The translations under genes were made by a program, and so were the position numbers. Below, piece by piece: positions 9,612 through 18,070 of a stretch of DNA of 64,000 nt. Source of the DNA: Natronosalvus sp042663485 (lineage in GTDB: Archaea > Halobacteriota > Halobacteria > Halobacteriales > Natrialbaceae); the NCBI GenBank assembly GCA_042663485.1, contig JBHTAF010000001.1; one strand, given 5' to 3'. The stretch's first letter is position 1. The number at the start of each line of letters is the position of its first letter. The notes below the pieces were generated by a model. It made no database searches. It had not been told where the DNA came from and saw only the letters and a program-made list of their open reading frames with translations.

Positions 9612-9884
9612 TCAGGTCGAACGCTTCGCTTCGGGAGTCGAGAGTACCGCCTCGAGGGCGTCAAGGGCCGCCTCGGCGTCGGATCCCTCCGCGACGATTC
9701 GAACCGCCTGGCCGCTCGGAACGCCGAGGCTCGTCACCGCGAGAACGCTCTCCGCCTCGACGAGGTCACCGTCCGTCGGCCCGATCCGTACGTCGGCGTC
9801 GAACCCGTTCGCGGTCCGGACGAACCTCGTGGCCGGCCGGGCGTGGAGTCCGTCCTCGGGCGCCACGGTGACGATCCGGTCCAT
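9612..9884 (-). CDS. ptsH: HPr phosphocarrier protein
   Basis: A 90-residue HPr. The phosphorylated residue is His14 in DGLHARPATRFV. The regulatory-serine region SVLAVTSLGVPSGQ has a Ser at the usual position, but there is no evidence for an HPr kinase here. The start at 9884 is fixed by a 1-nt overlap (TGATG) with the upstream IIA gene, which also indicates translational coupling. It relays phosphate between EI, whose gene is immediately downstream, and IIA. Confidence 0.95.
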   Translation of the reverse strand: MDRIVTVAPEDGLHARPATRFVRTANGFDADVRIGPTDGDLVEAESVLAVTSLGVPSGQAVRIVAEGSDAEAALDALEAVLSTPEAKRST

Positions 9885-10348
9885 CAGGCGATCGCCTCCG
9901 TGAGCGCGTTTCGGACCTCCGCGGGAGACTCGGCGTCCTGAAGGCGCTCGCGCACCTCGTCGTGTACGAGCGCGCGCGAGAGCGAACTGAGCGTCTCGAG
10001 GTGATCCTCTGCCCCGCTCTCGTCGGCGGGAGCGAGCAGCATAAACAGGAGCGTCGCCGACTCGACATCCGGACTGCCGAGAGGGACCCCCTCGCTCGAG
10101 CGGGTGAACGCGACCGTCGCCCGCCTGACGGCCTCGGTCCTGGCGTGGAACAGGCCGACGCCCTTTCCCACTGCAGGACTCGTCTCGGCCTCGCGGGCGA
10201 GCACGGCCTCGAGTGCGACGTCGCGGTCCGTCACGCGACCGGCCTCGACGGCGCGGTCGAGTAGGTACTCGATGCAGGCGTACGCGTCCGAGGGTGGTTC
10301 CTGGAGCGCGATGAGCTCCGGTGTGAGTACGGCGTCGATGTCGTCCAT
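9884..10348 (-). CDS. ptfA: PTS fructose-type EIIA component
   Basis: A 154-residue IIA domain of the mannitol/fructose family. It accepts phosphate from HPr on His68 in KGVGLFHARTEAVRRATVAF. Conserved pieces follow in the family order, including LLAPADESGAEDHLETLSSLSRAL. It is a free-standing domain, unlike many bacterial fused FruA proteins, as in Haloferax. It overlaps ptsH by 1 nt and follows ptfC after 24 nt, so it is clearly part of the same transcript. Confidence 0.94.
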   Translation of the reverse strand: MDDIDAVLTPELIALQEPPSDAYACIEYLLDRAVEAGRVTDRDVALEAVLAREAETSPAVGKGVGLFHARTEAVRRATVAFTRSSEGVPLGSPDVESATLLFMLLAPADESGAEDHLETLSSLSRALVHDEVRERLQDAESPAEVRNALTEAIA

Positions 10349-10372
10349 GCATGTAGTATACCCGGGAGGGGT

Positions 10373-11494
10373 TTAGTCAGTCACTCTTCTCCCGTCTCTC
10401 GATCTCGCCCCACTCGAAACGGCCTCGTAGTCGGGTTTGAGGGCCGTGACGACCGCGGCCGTCACGACCGTTCCGACGGCGAGACACGCCAGGAACTGGA
10501 CCCAGCTATTGGCCAAAAGCACGACGAGAATCCCGCCGTGGGGCGCGGGCATCGTCACGCCGAGCCACAACGCCGTCGCGGCCGCGGTCGCGCTTCCGAG
10601 CACGATGCTGGGGACGACCCGGGCGGGGTCGGCGGTCGCGTAGGGGATCACCCCCTCGGTGACGAACGATAGCCCCATCGCCAGCGCGGGTCTGGCACGT
10701 TCGTAGCGCCCCCACGGATACTTCTGCGGGGCGACGACGTTGGACAGCGCGAGTCCGATCGGCGGCACCATGCCGGCGATCATCACCGCCGCCATCGGCG
10801 CGTAAATCTGCTCGGGGATCAGCGTCACGCCGAATACGTACGCAATCTTGTTGACGGGGCCGCCGCCGTCGACCGCCATCATCGCGCCTAGTACGGCCCC
10901 CAGCGCGAGCGCCTCGAGACCGGCCGGGTCGCGAACCAGAGCCGTCAGTCGCTCCATCGCGAGCGCGAGCGGTGGCGCGAGCACGAAGAGCACGACCGGC
11001 GCGAGTACACAGGTTACCAGGACGGGGAGCAGGAGAACTGGGACGAGCGGTTCGACGGTCTGCGGAACGTCGATGCGTGCGAGGACGGCGACGACGACGC
11101 CGACGAGCAGTCCGACCCCGAGCGCCCCCAGATAGCCCGCCCCCGCTTGGCCGGTCTCGAGGCCGACGATTCGGCCCGCCTGCTCGACGACCGCGCCCTG
11201 CTGGACGAGCGCGGTCAGGACGAAACCCGGCGCGAGCGCCGGTCGATCGGCGATTGCGTAGGCGATGTACGCGCCGAACGCCGGCACCGCGAGCGCGAGC
11301 CCCGCACGACCAATCTCGGCGAGAAACCACGCGAGCGTGCCCGGTCGCTCGAGCGCCCCCTCTCCTCCGGCGATGTGAGCCGCCGCGAAGAAGACGCCGC
11401 CGATGGTGACGAACGGGATCATGAAGCTCACGCCGGTCATGACGTCCCGTCGAACCGACGCGAGGTGGGCAGAGAGGGCGGTCGTGACGGTCAT
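10373..11494 (-). CDS. ptfC: PTS fructose-specific EIIC permease
   Basis: A 373-residue polytopic membrane protein with about eight or nine hydrophobic segments that carries the sugar across the membrane while IIB phosphorylates it. The N-terminal VRRDVMTGVSFMIPFVTIGG, the central GPVNKIAYVFGV and SFVTEGVIPYA, and the PHGG motif near the C-terminus are typical of the fructose IIC family. The product would be fructose 1-phosphate, which fits the adjacent 1-phosphofructokinase. The ATG at 11494 lies 24 nt after pfkB. Confidence 0.95.
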   Translation of the reverse strand: MTVTTALSAHLASVRRDVMTGVSFMIPFVTIGGVFFAAAHIAGGEGALERPGTLAWFLAEIGRAGLALAVPAFGAYIAYAIADRPALAPGFVLTALVQQGAVVEQAGRIVGLETGQAGAGYLGALGVGLLVGVVVAVLARIDVPQTVEPLVPVLLLPVLVTCVLAPVVLFVLAPPLALAMERLTALVRDPAGLEALALGAVLGAMMAVDGGGPVNKIAYVFGVTLIPEQIYAPMAAVMIAGMVPPIGLALSNVVAPQKYPWGRYERARPALAMGLSFVTEGVIPYATADPARVVPSIVLGSATAAATALWLGVTMPAPHGGILVVLLANSWVQFLACLAVGTVVTAAVVTALKPDYEAVSSGARSRDGRRVTD

Positions 11495-11518
11495 GTTTAT
11501 GTGTGTCTCCGGCGCGGA

Positions 11519-12427
11519 TTACCTGGTAAAGAGCGGGACGTCGGTCGAGTCCGAGCGCAGACCGGACATCTCGGGGACGGTCGTCCCCGGGACCGAAACG
11601 ACCTCCGCGGCGACGGTCACGCCCATGCGGAGGGCGGCGGTTCCGGACTGCCCACGGACGAACGTCGAGAGGACGCCGGCCAGGAGCGCGTCACCCGCGC
11701 CCACAGTGTCGACGACGTCGGCATCCTGGGATTCCGCCCGATAGATCCCGTCTGGCGAGGCCAGCAGCGCGCCGTCGTCGCCCAGCGATGCGACGACGTG
11801 TTCGAAGCCATCGTCGCGGAGCGCCTGTGCCGCTTCCACGCACTCCTCGACGGTATGGACGGGCATTCCCGTCGCCGTGCCGAGTTCGCGACGGTTGGGT
11901 TTACAGACGAAGTACTCGCTTCGAAGTCCCCTCAGCAGGTCGCCCTGGACGTCCACGACTGTCTGCCACGGGCCCGCTCGAGCGATCCGATCGATCGTCG
12001 CCGGGCCCAGATTCGGCGGCAGGCTTCCGGCGACGACGACCATCTCGGGGTCGTGCTCGCGGACCTTCGCGACGACCTCGCGGACGGTCTCTTTCTTGAC
12101 GTTGTGTCCCGATTGGTTGATCTTGTACTCCTCGTCGTCCGTGAGAATCGTCGTGTTGAGCCGGGTACACCCGCCCATCTCGACGAAATCGTTCGGAACC
12201 TTCTGCCGGACGAGTTGCTCCTCGATGTACGTCCCCAGAAAGCCGCCCGTAAGTCCGGTCGCCAGCGTCTCGATGCCGAGTCCGTAGAGGTACTTCGAGA
12301 CGTTGATCCCCTTCCCCCCGGGATCGTACTGAGACATACTCGCGCGCTTGACGGCGTCGGGATCGAGTTCCCCATCGACGGTAATGGTGTGGTCTACAGC
12401 CGGATTGAGGGTCACGGTGAGGATCAC
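11519..12427 (-). CDS. pfkB: 1-Phosphofructokinase, PfkB family
   Basis: A 302-residue ribokinase-fold kinase that converts fructose 1-phosphate to fructose 1,6-bisphosphate. It has the N-terminal MILTVTLNPAVDHT, the GGKGINVSKYL substrate loop and the C-terminal catalytic signature DTVGAGDALLAGVL. The start is GTG at 12427 within a GTGA overlap with the glpR stop, so translation is coupled to the regulator. Position between glpR and ptfC supports the fructose role and not tagatose or adenosine kinase activity. Confidence 0.94.
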   Translation of the reverse strand: MILTVTLNPAVDHTITVDGELDPDAVKRASMSQYDPGGKGINVSKYLYGLGIETLATGLTGGFLGTYIEEQLVRQKVPNDFVEMGGCTRLNTTILTDDEEYKINQSGHNVKKETVREVVAKVREHDPEMVVVAGSLPPNLGPATIDRIARAGPWQTVVDVQGDLLRGLRSEYFVCKPNRRELGTATGMPVHTVEECVEAAQALRDDGFEHVVASLGDDGALLASPDGIYRAESQDADVVDTVGAGDALLAGVLSTFVRGQSGTAALRMGVTVAAEVVSVPGTTVPEMSGLRSDSTDVPLFTR

Positions 12428-13185
12428 TCGACCACCCTGTCGACGACATCGACGCCCGCGGCCTCGAACGGCTCGCGCTGGTCGTCGGTGAGGACCGCAT
12501 CGGTCACGAACGCGTCGATCGAGGCGTAGTCGGCGAAGTTGACGAAGCTCCGTCGACCGAGTTTCGACCCGTCCGAGACGAGGACGACTCGCTGGGCCTT
12601 CTCGACCATCAACGACTTCATCCGCGCTTCGTCCTCGTTTGGTGTCGTTAGCCCCGACTCGGGGTGAATCGCGTTCGTTCCGAGGAAGACGACGTCGAAA
12701 TTCGTCCGCTCGAGGAATTCCTCGCCGGTAGGTCCGACGAGTGCCCAGGTTTGCTCGCGAAGCGTGCCGCCGGTCAGCTTCACGTCACCGTGTTCGCCCA
12801 GTTCCATCGCGATGAGCGGCGAGTTCGTCGCGGCGATGAACCCGACGTCTGGTGCGGCTTTCGCGACTTCCATGGTCGTCGTGCCGGAATCGAAGAAGAC
12901 GACCTGCCCCTCGCGGATCTCCTCGGCCGCCCGTCTCCCGATGGCGCGTTTCGCATCCAGATTCTGCACTTGCTTCTGGCTGTACGATCGTTCCTCGGCG
13001 ACGCTGGTGACCGGAAGCGCGCCGCCGTGAGAGCGTTCGATCAACCCGTCGGACTCGAGGTCCTGCAGGTCGCGGCGGATCGTCGCCTCGGAGACGCCGA
13101 GTTCCTCGGCGAGTTCGGTGACGGTCCGTCCGTTCTCCTGGGAGACGACGTCGACGATCTCGCGTTTCCGTTGTTTGGGCAGCAT
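12424..13185 (-). CDS. glpR: GlpR/DeoR-family transcriptional regulator
   Basis: A 253-residue repressor. The N-terminal DeoR winged helix is clear (VTELAEELGVSEATIRRDLQ around residues 20-40), followed by a DeoR-type sugar-phosphate sensor with EERSYSQKQVQNLDAKRAIG and VFFDSGTTTMEVAK. The start MLPKQRKREIVDVV at 13185 is the family N-terminus; the frame is open further upstream but the extra sequence is unrelated. In Haloferax volcanii GlpR represses fructose and glucose genes, and the gene order glpR-pfkB-PTS is the same. A TrmB-like palindrome lies 21-37 nt upstream of the start, overlapping the expected TATA region. It lies 77 nt after the small membrane protein of the ABC operon. Confidence 0.93.
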   Translation of the reverse strand: MLPKQRKREIVDVVSQENGRTVTELAEELGVSEATIRRDLQDLESDGLIERSHGGALPVTSVAEERSYSQKQVQNLDAKRAIGRRAAEEIREGQVVFFDSGTTTMEVAKAAPDVGFIAATNSPLIAMELGEHGDVKLTGGTLREQTWALVGPTGEEFLERTNFDVVFLGTNAIHPESGLTTPNEDEARMKSLMVEKAQRVVLVSDGSKLGRRSFVNFADYASIDAFVTDAVLTDDQREPFEAAGVDVVDRVVE

Positions 13186-13205
13186 AATTCGGACAGGGGT
13201 AACAG

Positions 13206-13222
13206 TACTCGTTAGTTGAGTA
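13206..13222. promoter_or_regulatory. TrmB-like palindrome in the glpR promoter
   Basis: TACTC-N7-GAGTA, a perfect 5-bp palindrome. It matches the published Halobacterium TrmB consensus TACT-N7/8-GAGTA. It covers the position about 27 nt before the glpR ATG where the TATA box (AACTAAC on the minus strand) is expected, so binding should block initiation. The match is seen directly; TrmB binding is inferred. Confidence 0.6.
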
Positions 13223-13262
13223 TTCACCGGCCCGGACCTTATGTGTTTTCGCTCGTTTCTGC

Positions 13263-13439
13263 TCATCTTTGACGGCTCGAGAGGATCGCGAGGACGAACG
13301 TGACGATGGCACCGACGCTCGATACGATCGCGCCGCCGTAGATCCCTTGCAGGTAGTTGTACGCCGCGATCAGGACGAGCGCGACACCGAGCGCCAGCGG
13401 GACGAATTCCGCCACCGAAGCAGTGTCGATCGACGTCAC
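13263..13439 (-). CDS. Small two-helix membrane protein coupled to the ABC transporter
   Basis: A 58-residue protein starting at GTG 13439, inside a GTGA overlap with the stop of the ATPase gene, and ending at TGA 13263. It reads as two hydrophobic segments, FVPLALGVALVLIAAYNYL and AIVSSVGAIVTFVLAILSS, separated by a short GIYGG turn. Tight coupling to the last gene of the transporter operon suggests a membrane accessory subunit or a stabiliser of the permease. I know of no defined family. Haloarchaeal codon use and the exact overlap make it credible despite its size. Confidence 0.7.
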   Translation of the reverse strand: MTSIDTASVAEFVPLALGVALVLIAAYNYLQGIYGGAIVSSVGAIVTFVLAILSSRQR

Positions 13440-14563
13440 GCGAGTTGCTCTCCACCTTCCGTCGTGGGTCTCGTCTCGGAATCGAACGTGAGCGACTCGC
13501 CGGATTCGGAGTCGAAGTAGTGGAGCGAACGGCGGTCGAATTCGACGCTAACCCGGTCGTCGACCTCGATCGGGCCGCCCGGCTCGACCGACGCCTTCAT
13601 CGTTTTGCCGTCGCCCAGTCCGAGTTCGAGGACGGTCTTCTCACCCTGCGGTTCGACGACGTTGACCGTCGCCGGCAATCCGTCGGGACGCAACGTCACG
13701 TCCTCGGGACGGACGCCGAGAACGACCTCGTCGCCGATCGAATCCTCGAGGGCCCACTGGTACTCGTCGGGCACACTGTGCTGGAAGGGCCCGAGATCGA
13801 GCGCGAGGCCGTCCTCGCTCCGGTGGACCGCCCCCTCGAGGAAGTTCATGCTCGGCGATCCAAGGAAGTCCGCGACGAACAGGTTCCGCGGGTTGGAGTA
13901 GACGTACGTCGGCGGGCCGACCTGCTGGATCTGACCGCCGTCCATGACGGCGATCTGGTCGCCGAGGGTCATCGCTTCGACCTGGTCGTGGGTGACGTAC
14001 ACCGTCGTCGTGGAGAGCGTGTCGTGGAGTTTATTCAACTCTGCACGCATCTGGACGCGAAGCTTCGCGTCGAGGTTCGAGAGCGGCTCGTCCATCAGGA
14101 AGACGTCCGGTTTACGAACGATCGCTCGACCGAGGGCGACGCGCTGTTGCTGGCCGCCGGAGAGTTCCGCCGGTTTGCGATCCAGCAGGTCGTCGATCTG
14201 AAGCAGGTTCGCCGTCTCCTCGACGCGCTCGTCGATCGTCTCCTCCTCGACGCCGTGCTGTTCCAGCCCGAATCGCATGTTCCCGCGCACCGTCTTGTGG
14301 GGATAGAGCGCGTAGTTCTGGAACACCATGGCGATGTCGCGCTCGTACGCGCGACGGTCGTTGACGACCTCGTCACCGATCTCGATCGTTCCCTCGCTCG
14401 CTCGCTCGAGACCGGCGATCAGCCGTAGCGTCGTCGTCTTGCCACAGCCGGAGGGCCCCACCAGGACGGTAAAGCTCTCGTCGGGGATTTCGAGGGAGAC
14501 GCCGTCGACGGCGACGATGTCGTCGAACCGCTTGACGAGGTCCTCGAGTCGTACTTCAGCCAT
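13436..14563 (-). CDS. ABC transporter ATPase, MalK/UgpC type
   Basis: A 375-residue ATPase of the CUT1 sugar-importer class. Walker A GPSGCGKTTTLRLIAGLE begins near residue 36, the Q-loop is FQNYALYPH, the signature is LSGGQQQRVALGRA, and Walker B with the D-loop is DVFLMDEPLSNLDAKLR. A C-terminal MalK-like regulatory domain (VLGVRPEDVTL) follows. It would energise the two permeases encoded upstream, 48 nt away. It is also translationally coupled to the small membrane protein downstream. The substrate is probably a sugar or polyol, but no residue identifies it. Confidence 0.95.
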   Translation of the reverse strand: MAEVRLEDLVKRFDDIVAVDGVSLEIPDESFTVLVGPSGCGKTTTLRLIAGLERASEGTIEIGDEVVNDRRAYERDIAMVFQNYALYPHKTVRGNMRFGLEQHGVEEETIDERVEETANLLQIDDLLDRKPAELSGGQQQRVALGRAIVRKPDVFLMDEPLSNLDAKLRVQMRAELNKLHDTLSTTTVYVTHDQVEAMTLGDQIAVMDGGQIQQVGPPTYVYSNPRNLFVADFLGSPSMNFLEGAVHRSEDGLALDLGPFQHSVPDEYQWALEDSIGDEVVLGVRPEDVTLRPDGLPATVNVVEPQGEKTVLELGLGDGKTMKASVEPGGPIEVDDRVSVEFDRRSLHYFDSESGESLTFDSETRPTTEGGEQLA

Positions 14564-14611
14564 CTATACCACCGCCGGTGATCGTGTGTCGTAGGTGCAT
14601 CGGTTTCGAAT

Positions 14612-15532
14612 TCATTCTTTTACCGCCCCTTGCGTGAGCCCGCTGACGATGTACCGCTGGAAGAACAGCCCGAACAGGATGCCGGGCAACGCGGCGATCA
14701 TGCCGCCAGCGGCGAGGTGCGCCCAATCGATGAAGTCGTCGGCGACGAACAGGGAGACGGCGATCGGGAGCGTCTGTGAGGTCTGGCTTCGTGTGAGTAC
14801 CAGCGCGAAGATGAACTCGTTCCACGAGAAGATGAACGCGAGAATCGCTGTCGCCGCAATTCCGGGTTTGGCAACGGGAAGGATCACTTTCACGAACGCC
14901 TCCCAGGTCGAACAACCGTCGACCATCGCCTGTTCGTCGAGCGACTCCGGCACCCCGTCGAAGTAGTTCTTCATGATCCAAACCGCGAACGGGAGGTTGA
15001 AGAACGTGTACGTCAGGATGAGCGCCACTCGCGTGTCGGTGAGGTTGCCGGTCAATCCGCCGATCAGCGGCGGGTTCGACATGATCTGGAAGAACGGGAC
15101 GATCAGCGCGATCGGCGGGATCATCCGGGCAGCGACGATCGAGAGCAACAGCGCCTTGTTCCCCAGGAAGTCGTACCGGGAGAACGTGTAGCCGGTCAAC
15201 GTTCCGAGCGTGACGCAGATGGCGGTCGTCGTCGTCGCGACGATCAGACTGTTGATCGTGTACGCTTCGAACGGCCTATTCCGGAAGATGTCGACGTAGT
15301 TCTGTACCGTCGGTTCCTGCGGAAAGAAGGTGATCGGAATCGTCAGCACCTCGCTCTGGGTCTTCAGGCTCGTGATGAAGATGTAGTAGATCGGGAACCA
15401 GATCACGATCACGTACAGGAGCAGTAGCCCGTAGGCGAGCAACCGTTCTCTGACGACGCTCGGCCACACGTCGTCCGTGACGAGGCCGGCGCGTTCGGCG
15501 ACTCTGTTGAGACGTGAATCTTTCGTACTCAT
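14612..15532 (-). CDS. ABC sugar permease, MalG/UgpE type
   Basis: A 306-residue inner permease with about six transmembrane helices. The EAA loop that docks the ATPase reads EQAMVDGCSTWEAFVKVILP, with the family Gly present. The start at 15532 lies in an ATGA overlap with the stop of the partner permease, which rules out longer upstream starts. It forms the transport channel with the next gene upstream (15529-16458). The 5' part begins MSTKDSRLNRV, a short cytoplasmic tail before the first helix. Confidence 0.94.
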   Translation of the reverse strand: MSTKDSRLNRVAERAGLVTDDVWPSVVRERLLAYGLLLLYVIVIWFPIYYIFITSLKTQSEVLTIPITFFPQEPTVQNYVDIFRNRPFEAYTINSLIVATTTTAICVTLGTLTGYTFSRYDFLGNKALLLSIVAARMIPPIALIVPFFQIMSNPPLIGGLTGNLTDTRVALILTYTFFNLPFAVWIMKNYFDGVPESLDEQAMVDGCSTWEAFVKVILPVAKPGIAATAILAFIFSWNEFIFALVLTRSQTSQTLPIAVSLFVADDFIDWAHLAAGGMIAALPGILFGLFFQRYIVSGLTQGAVKE

Positions 15533-16458
15533 GAGTTGTAAGGAGTCCCTCCGAAGACCGAGTAGAGGATCGCCACGATGGCGAACGTGACCGCGAGCAT
15601 GACGACGCCCAGGGCGGCCCCCTCGCCAGTCCGCTGGAACTCCATGGACGTTCGGTAGAGCCAGGATGCCCACACCTCCGTGGACTTCCCGGGGCCGCCC
15701 TTCGTCATCACCCAGACTAGGTCGAGCGCTCTGATGTCGAAGATGATCCGAATCGTCAGCGCGACCATGATCGACGGTTTCAGGAACGGATACGTGACGT
15801 TCCGGAATCGCGACCAGCGGCTCGCGCCGTCGACTTCAGCCGCGTCGTACAGCTGTTCGGGGACGTTCTGGAGCCCTGCCAACAGGATGATCACGATGAA
15901 GGGCGTGAAAACCCAGATGTCGGCGATGATCAGCGCCATCATCGCGAGCGTTCCGTCCGAGAGGAACGCGATCTTCTCCGAGAGCACGCCCGACTGGACA
16001 AGCAGACCGTTAATCGCGCCGTTTTTGGATTCGAACATCCAGCGCCACATGAGCCCGCTCATCACGTACGGCAGGATCCAGGGCACGATCACGGCCGTCC
16101 GGAACCACCCTCGTCCCTTGAGGTCTTTGTTGAGCAGGAGCGCGATCCCGAGTCCAAGAAGGAACGAGAACGTGACGCTGAAGCCCACGTAGATGACGGT
16201 GTTTTTCGTGAACGCGACGAAGTCCGGGTTCAGGACGCCGAGCGTGCCGCCCGATTCGAGCAACAGCCGTTTGAAGTTTCGCAATCCCACGAACTCCGAC
16301 TCCTGCGTGAGCGGATTCTCCCAGAATAGACTCGACCAGAAGAGCCTCGCGGTCGGGTAGACGATGATTGCGGCGATCCAGATCAGCGTTGGCCCGACCG
16401 TCAACGGGATGAACAGCCGGTCGAGCGTTCGTCGTAACGACTTCTCTGACGTTTCCAT
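15529..16458 (-). CDS. ABC sugar permease, MalF/UgpA type
   Basis: A 309-residue permease with about six membrane helices and the EAA loop EQLYDAAEVDGASRWSRFRN. The VGLRNFKRLL segment is typical of CUT1 permeases. It overlaps the second permease by 4 nt and follows the binding-protein gene after 38 nt. Together with the binding protein and ATPase this is a full importer. Confidence 0.94.
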   Translation of the reverse strand: METSEKSLRRTLDRLFIPLTVGPTLIWIAAIIVYPTARLFWSSLFWENPLTQESEFVGLRNFKRLLLESGGTLGVLNPDFVAFTKNTVIYVGFSVTFSFLLGLGIALLLNKDLKGRGWFRTAVIVPWILPYVMSGLMWRWMFESKNGAINGLLVQSGVLSEKIAFLSDGTLAMMALIIADIWVFTPFIVIILLAGLQNVPEQLYDAAEVDGASRWSRFRNVTYPFLKPSIMVALTIRIIFDIRALDLVWVMTKGGPGKSTEVWASWLYRTSMEFQRTGEGAALGVVMLAVTFAIVAILYSVFGGTPYNS

Positions 16459-16496
16459 GATAGTAACTTCTAGCGGAGATAGTGCTCAGGTGCTCT

Positions 16497-17771
16497 TCAC
16501 AGGAGGCCGATGTCCTGATAGAGCCGGGTGATGTTTTCCTGCGCGTCCTCCAGTGCGGTCTGTGGATCTTTCTCACCGAGCAGCGCCGGCGTGATCTGCT
16601 CGTCGATGTAATCGTCGACCTGTGGCTGCTGAAGGTACGTCTCGCTCTTCGCGTGCTCGAGATTGTACTTCATGTCCTCGAGCAACCAGGAGGGGTAGGC
16701 GTCCTGGATCTCGTCGTCTTCGTAGACGTCGGGGACGACGCACGGGTTACCTTCGACGAGCATGTTGTTCTTGCACGACTCGCGGTTCGTCATGAATTCC
16801 GCGAACCGCTGGGCAGCCGCTTTGTTCTCTGAGAACGCCGAGATACTGATTCCGTTCGTGTCCTGGAACGTGGCACGTCCACCGGGTCCTTCGGGCGGTT
16901 TCGCGCTTCCGATGCGGTCTTCGCCCCACTCCTCGATTGCGCGGGAGCCGAGCGGCGTCCACGATTCGACTGTCGCGAACTCGCCAGCGATGAAGGCGTC
17001 ACCGACCGGCCCTTCGCCCATGCTCGAGATGCCGTCGGGAATAATGCCCTCGTCACGGAGTTGTGTGATGAACTCCATGGCCTGCTGGCCCTCCTCGCCG
17101 GCAAAGACCGGTTCGTTGTCGTCGTTGAACAGAGACCCACCAGCCTGATAGATCAGCTGTTTGAACGTGAATACGGATTTATCCGCCCACGTGAAGCCGA
17201 ATCCGGCACGGTCCCCGTCCGAGAGCTCCGGCCCCATCTCCAGTACGTCGTCCCAGGTGTCCGGCGGCGTCTCCACGACGTCCTTGTCGTAGAGGAACGA
17301 TCCCCACTTCCCGAACTCGGGCGCCATGTACGGTTCGCCGTCGAACGTGACGAGGTCGGCGAGGCTGTCCGGGAAGTTACCCATGTGGTCGTCGTCGACG
17401 TCGATCGGCTCGAGCCACCCGGCGTTGACGAAGTCCGCGAGCCACCACGTCGGTCCATTGAACGCGTCGACCTTCGGGCTCTCGCTGTTGAAGATGGTCG
17501 TCAGGCTGGTCTTCAGGTTCGCCCAGGGAACCTCGTTGACGTCGACGGTAATACCGGTTTCCTCCTCGAAGCGTTCGATGTTGTCTCTGGTCCCCTCGTC
17601 GAACTCGAGGCTCCCCGCGTTGTAGAACGTGATTTCGTCTGCCATTTCCTCGCCGTCCCCGTTTCCGTCCGAATCATCACCGAGACAGCCCGTGAGGCCT
17701 ACGATGCTGGTGGCGCCGAGCGCCCCCGTCGTCTTCATGACCTTCCTCCGTGTGTGCCGTTTGCCTGGCAT
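16497..17771 (-). CDS. Sugar-binding lipoprotein of the ABC importer
   Basis: A 424-residue family 1 extracellular solute-binding protein. The N-terminus has twin arginines followed by KVMK and a lipobox LTGC with Cys29, so it should be exported by Tat and lipid-anchored, as is common in haloarchaea. Mature features include EITFYNAGSLEFDEGTRDNI and a C-terminal VDDYIDEQITPAL. I chose ATG 17771 because a TATA box is centred about 28 nt upstream; an in-frame ATG at 17783 is possible but would sit only 16 nt from that box. First gene of the sugar block. Ligand unknown. Confidence 0.93.
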   Translation of the reverse strand: MPGKRHTRRKVMKTTGALGATSIVGLTGCLGDDSDGNGDGEEMADEITFYNAGSLEFDEGTRDNIERFEEETGITVDVNEVPWANLKTSLTTIFNSESPKVDAFNGPTWWLADFVNAGWLEPIDVDDDHMGNFPDSLADLVTFDGEPYMAPEFGKWGSFLYDKDVVETPPDTWDDVLEMGPELSDGDRAGFGFTWADKSVFTFKQLIYQAGGSLFNDDNEPVFAGEEGQQAMEFITQLRDEGIIPDGISSMGEGPVGDAFIAGEFATVESWTPLGSRAIEEWGEDRIGSAKPPEGPGGRATFQDTNGISISAFSENKAAAQRFAEFMTNRESCKNNMLVEGNPCVVPDVYEDDEIQDAYPSWLLEDMKYNLEHAKSETYLQQPQVDDYIDEQITPALLGEKDPQTALEDAQENITRLYQDIGLL

Positions 17772-17796
17772 ACCATCACACATTCCTGAACGGAGT

Positions 17797-17812
17797 GATA
17801 AATCTTGCGCAA
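17797..17812 (-). promoter_or_regulatory. Promoter of the sugar block: TATA box and adjacent palindrome
   Basis: On the minus strand the 8-bp palindrome TTGCGCAA (17805-17812) is followed directly by ATTTATC (17797-17803), centred about 28 nt before the ATG at 17771. The palindrome sits where the BRE would be and could be an operator. The remaining 17813-18070 holds no gene that I can see. Confidence 0.5.
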
Positions 17813-18070
17813 TATCAATCACGTTCAATCATCCCACCATGAATTCAAGTCCTGTGGATTCGAATTTGATCTCTAATGGGCCCTTTATCGAACTGGTTGC
17901 TGTGATAATAGCCAAACACACCGTTATTTTTCGGCCAGGTGGAGCGGCCAGTACGGGACGTACACGACGAAAACAGCCCGTTTACTCGCAACCACGTAAG
18001 CCGGAGGTCGCAGATCGGCATAGAACTCAGCCGAATACGAGCACGATCGATCAAAAGTAGCCAATCATAC

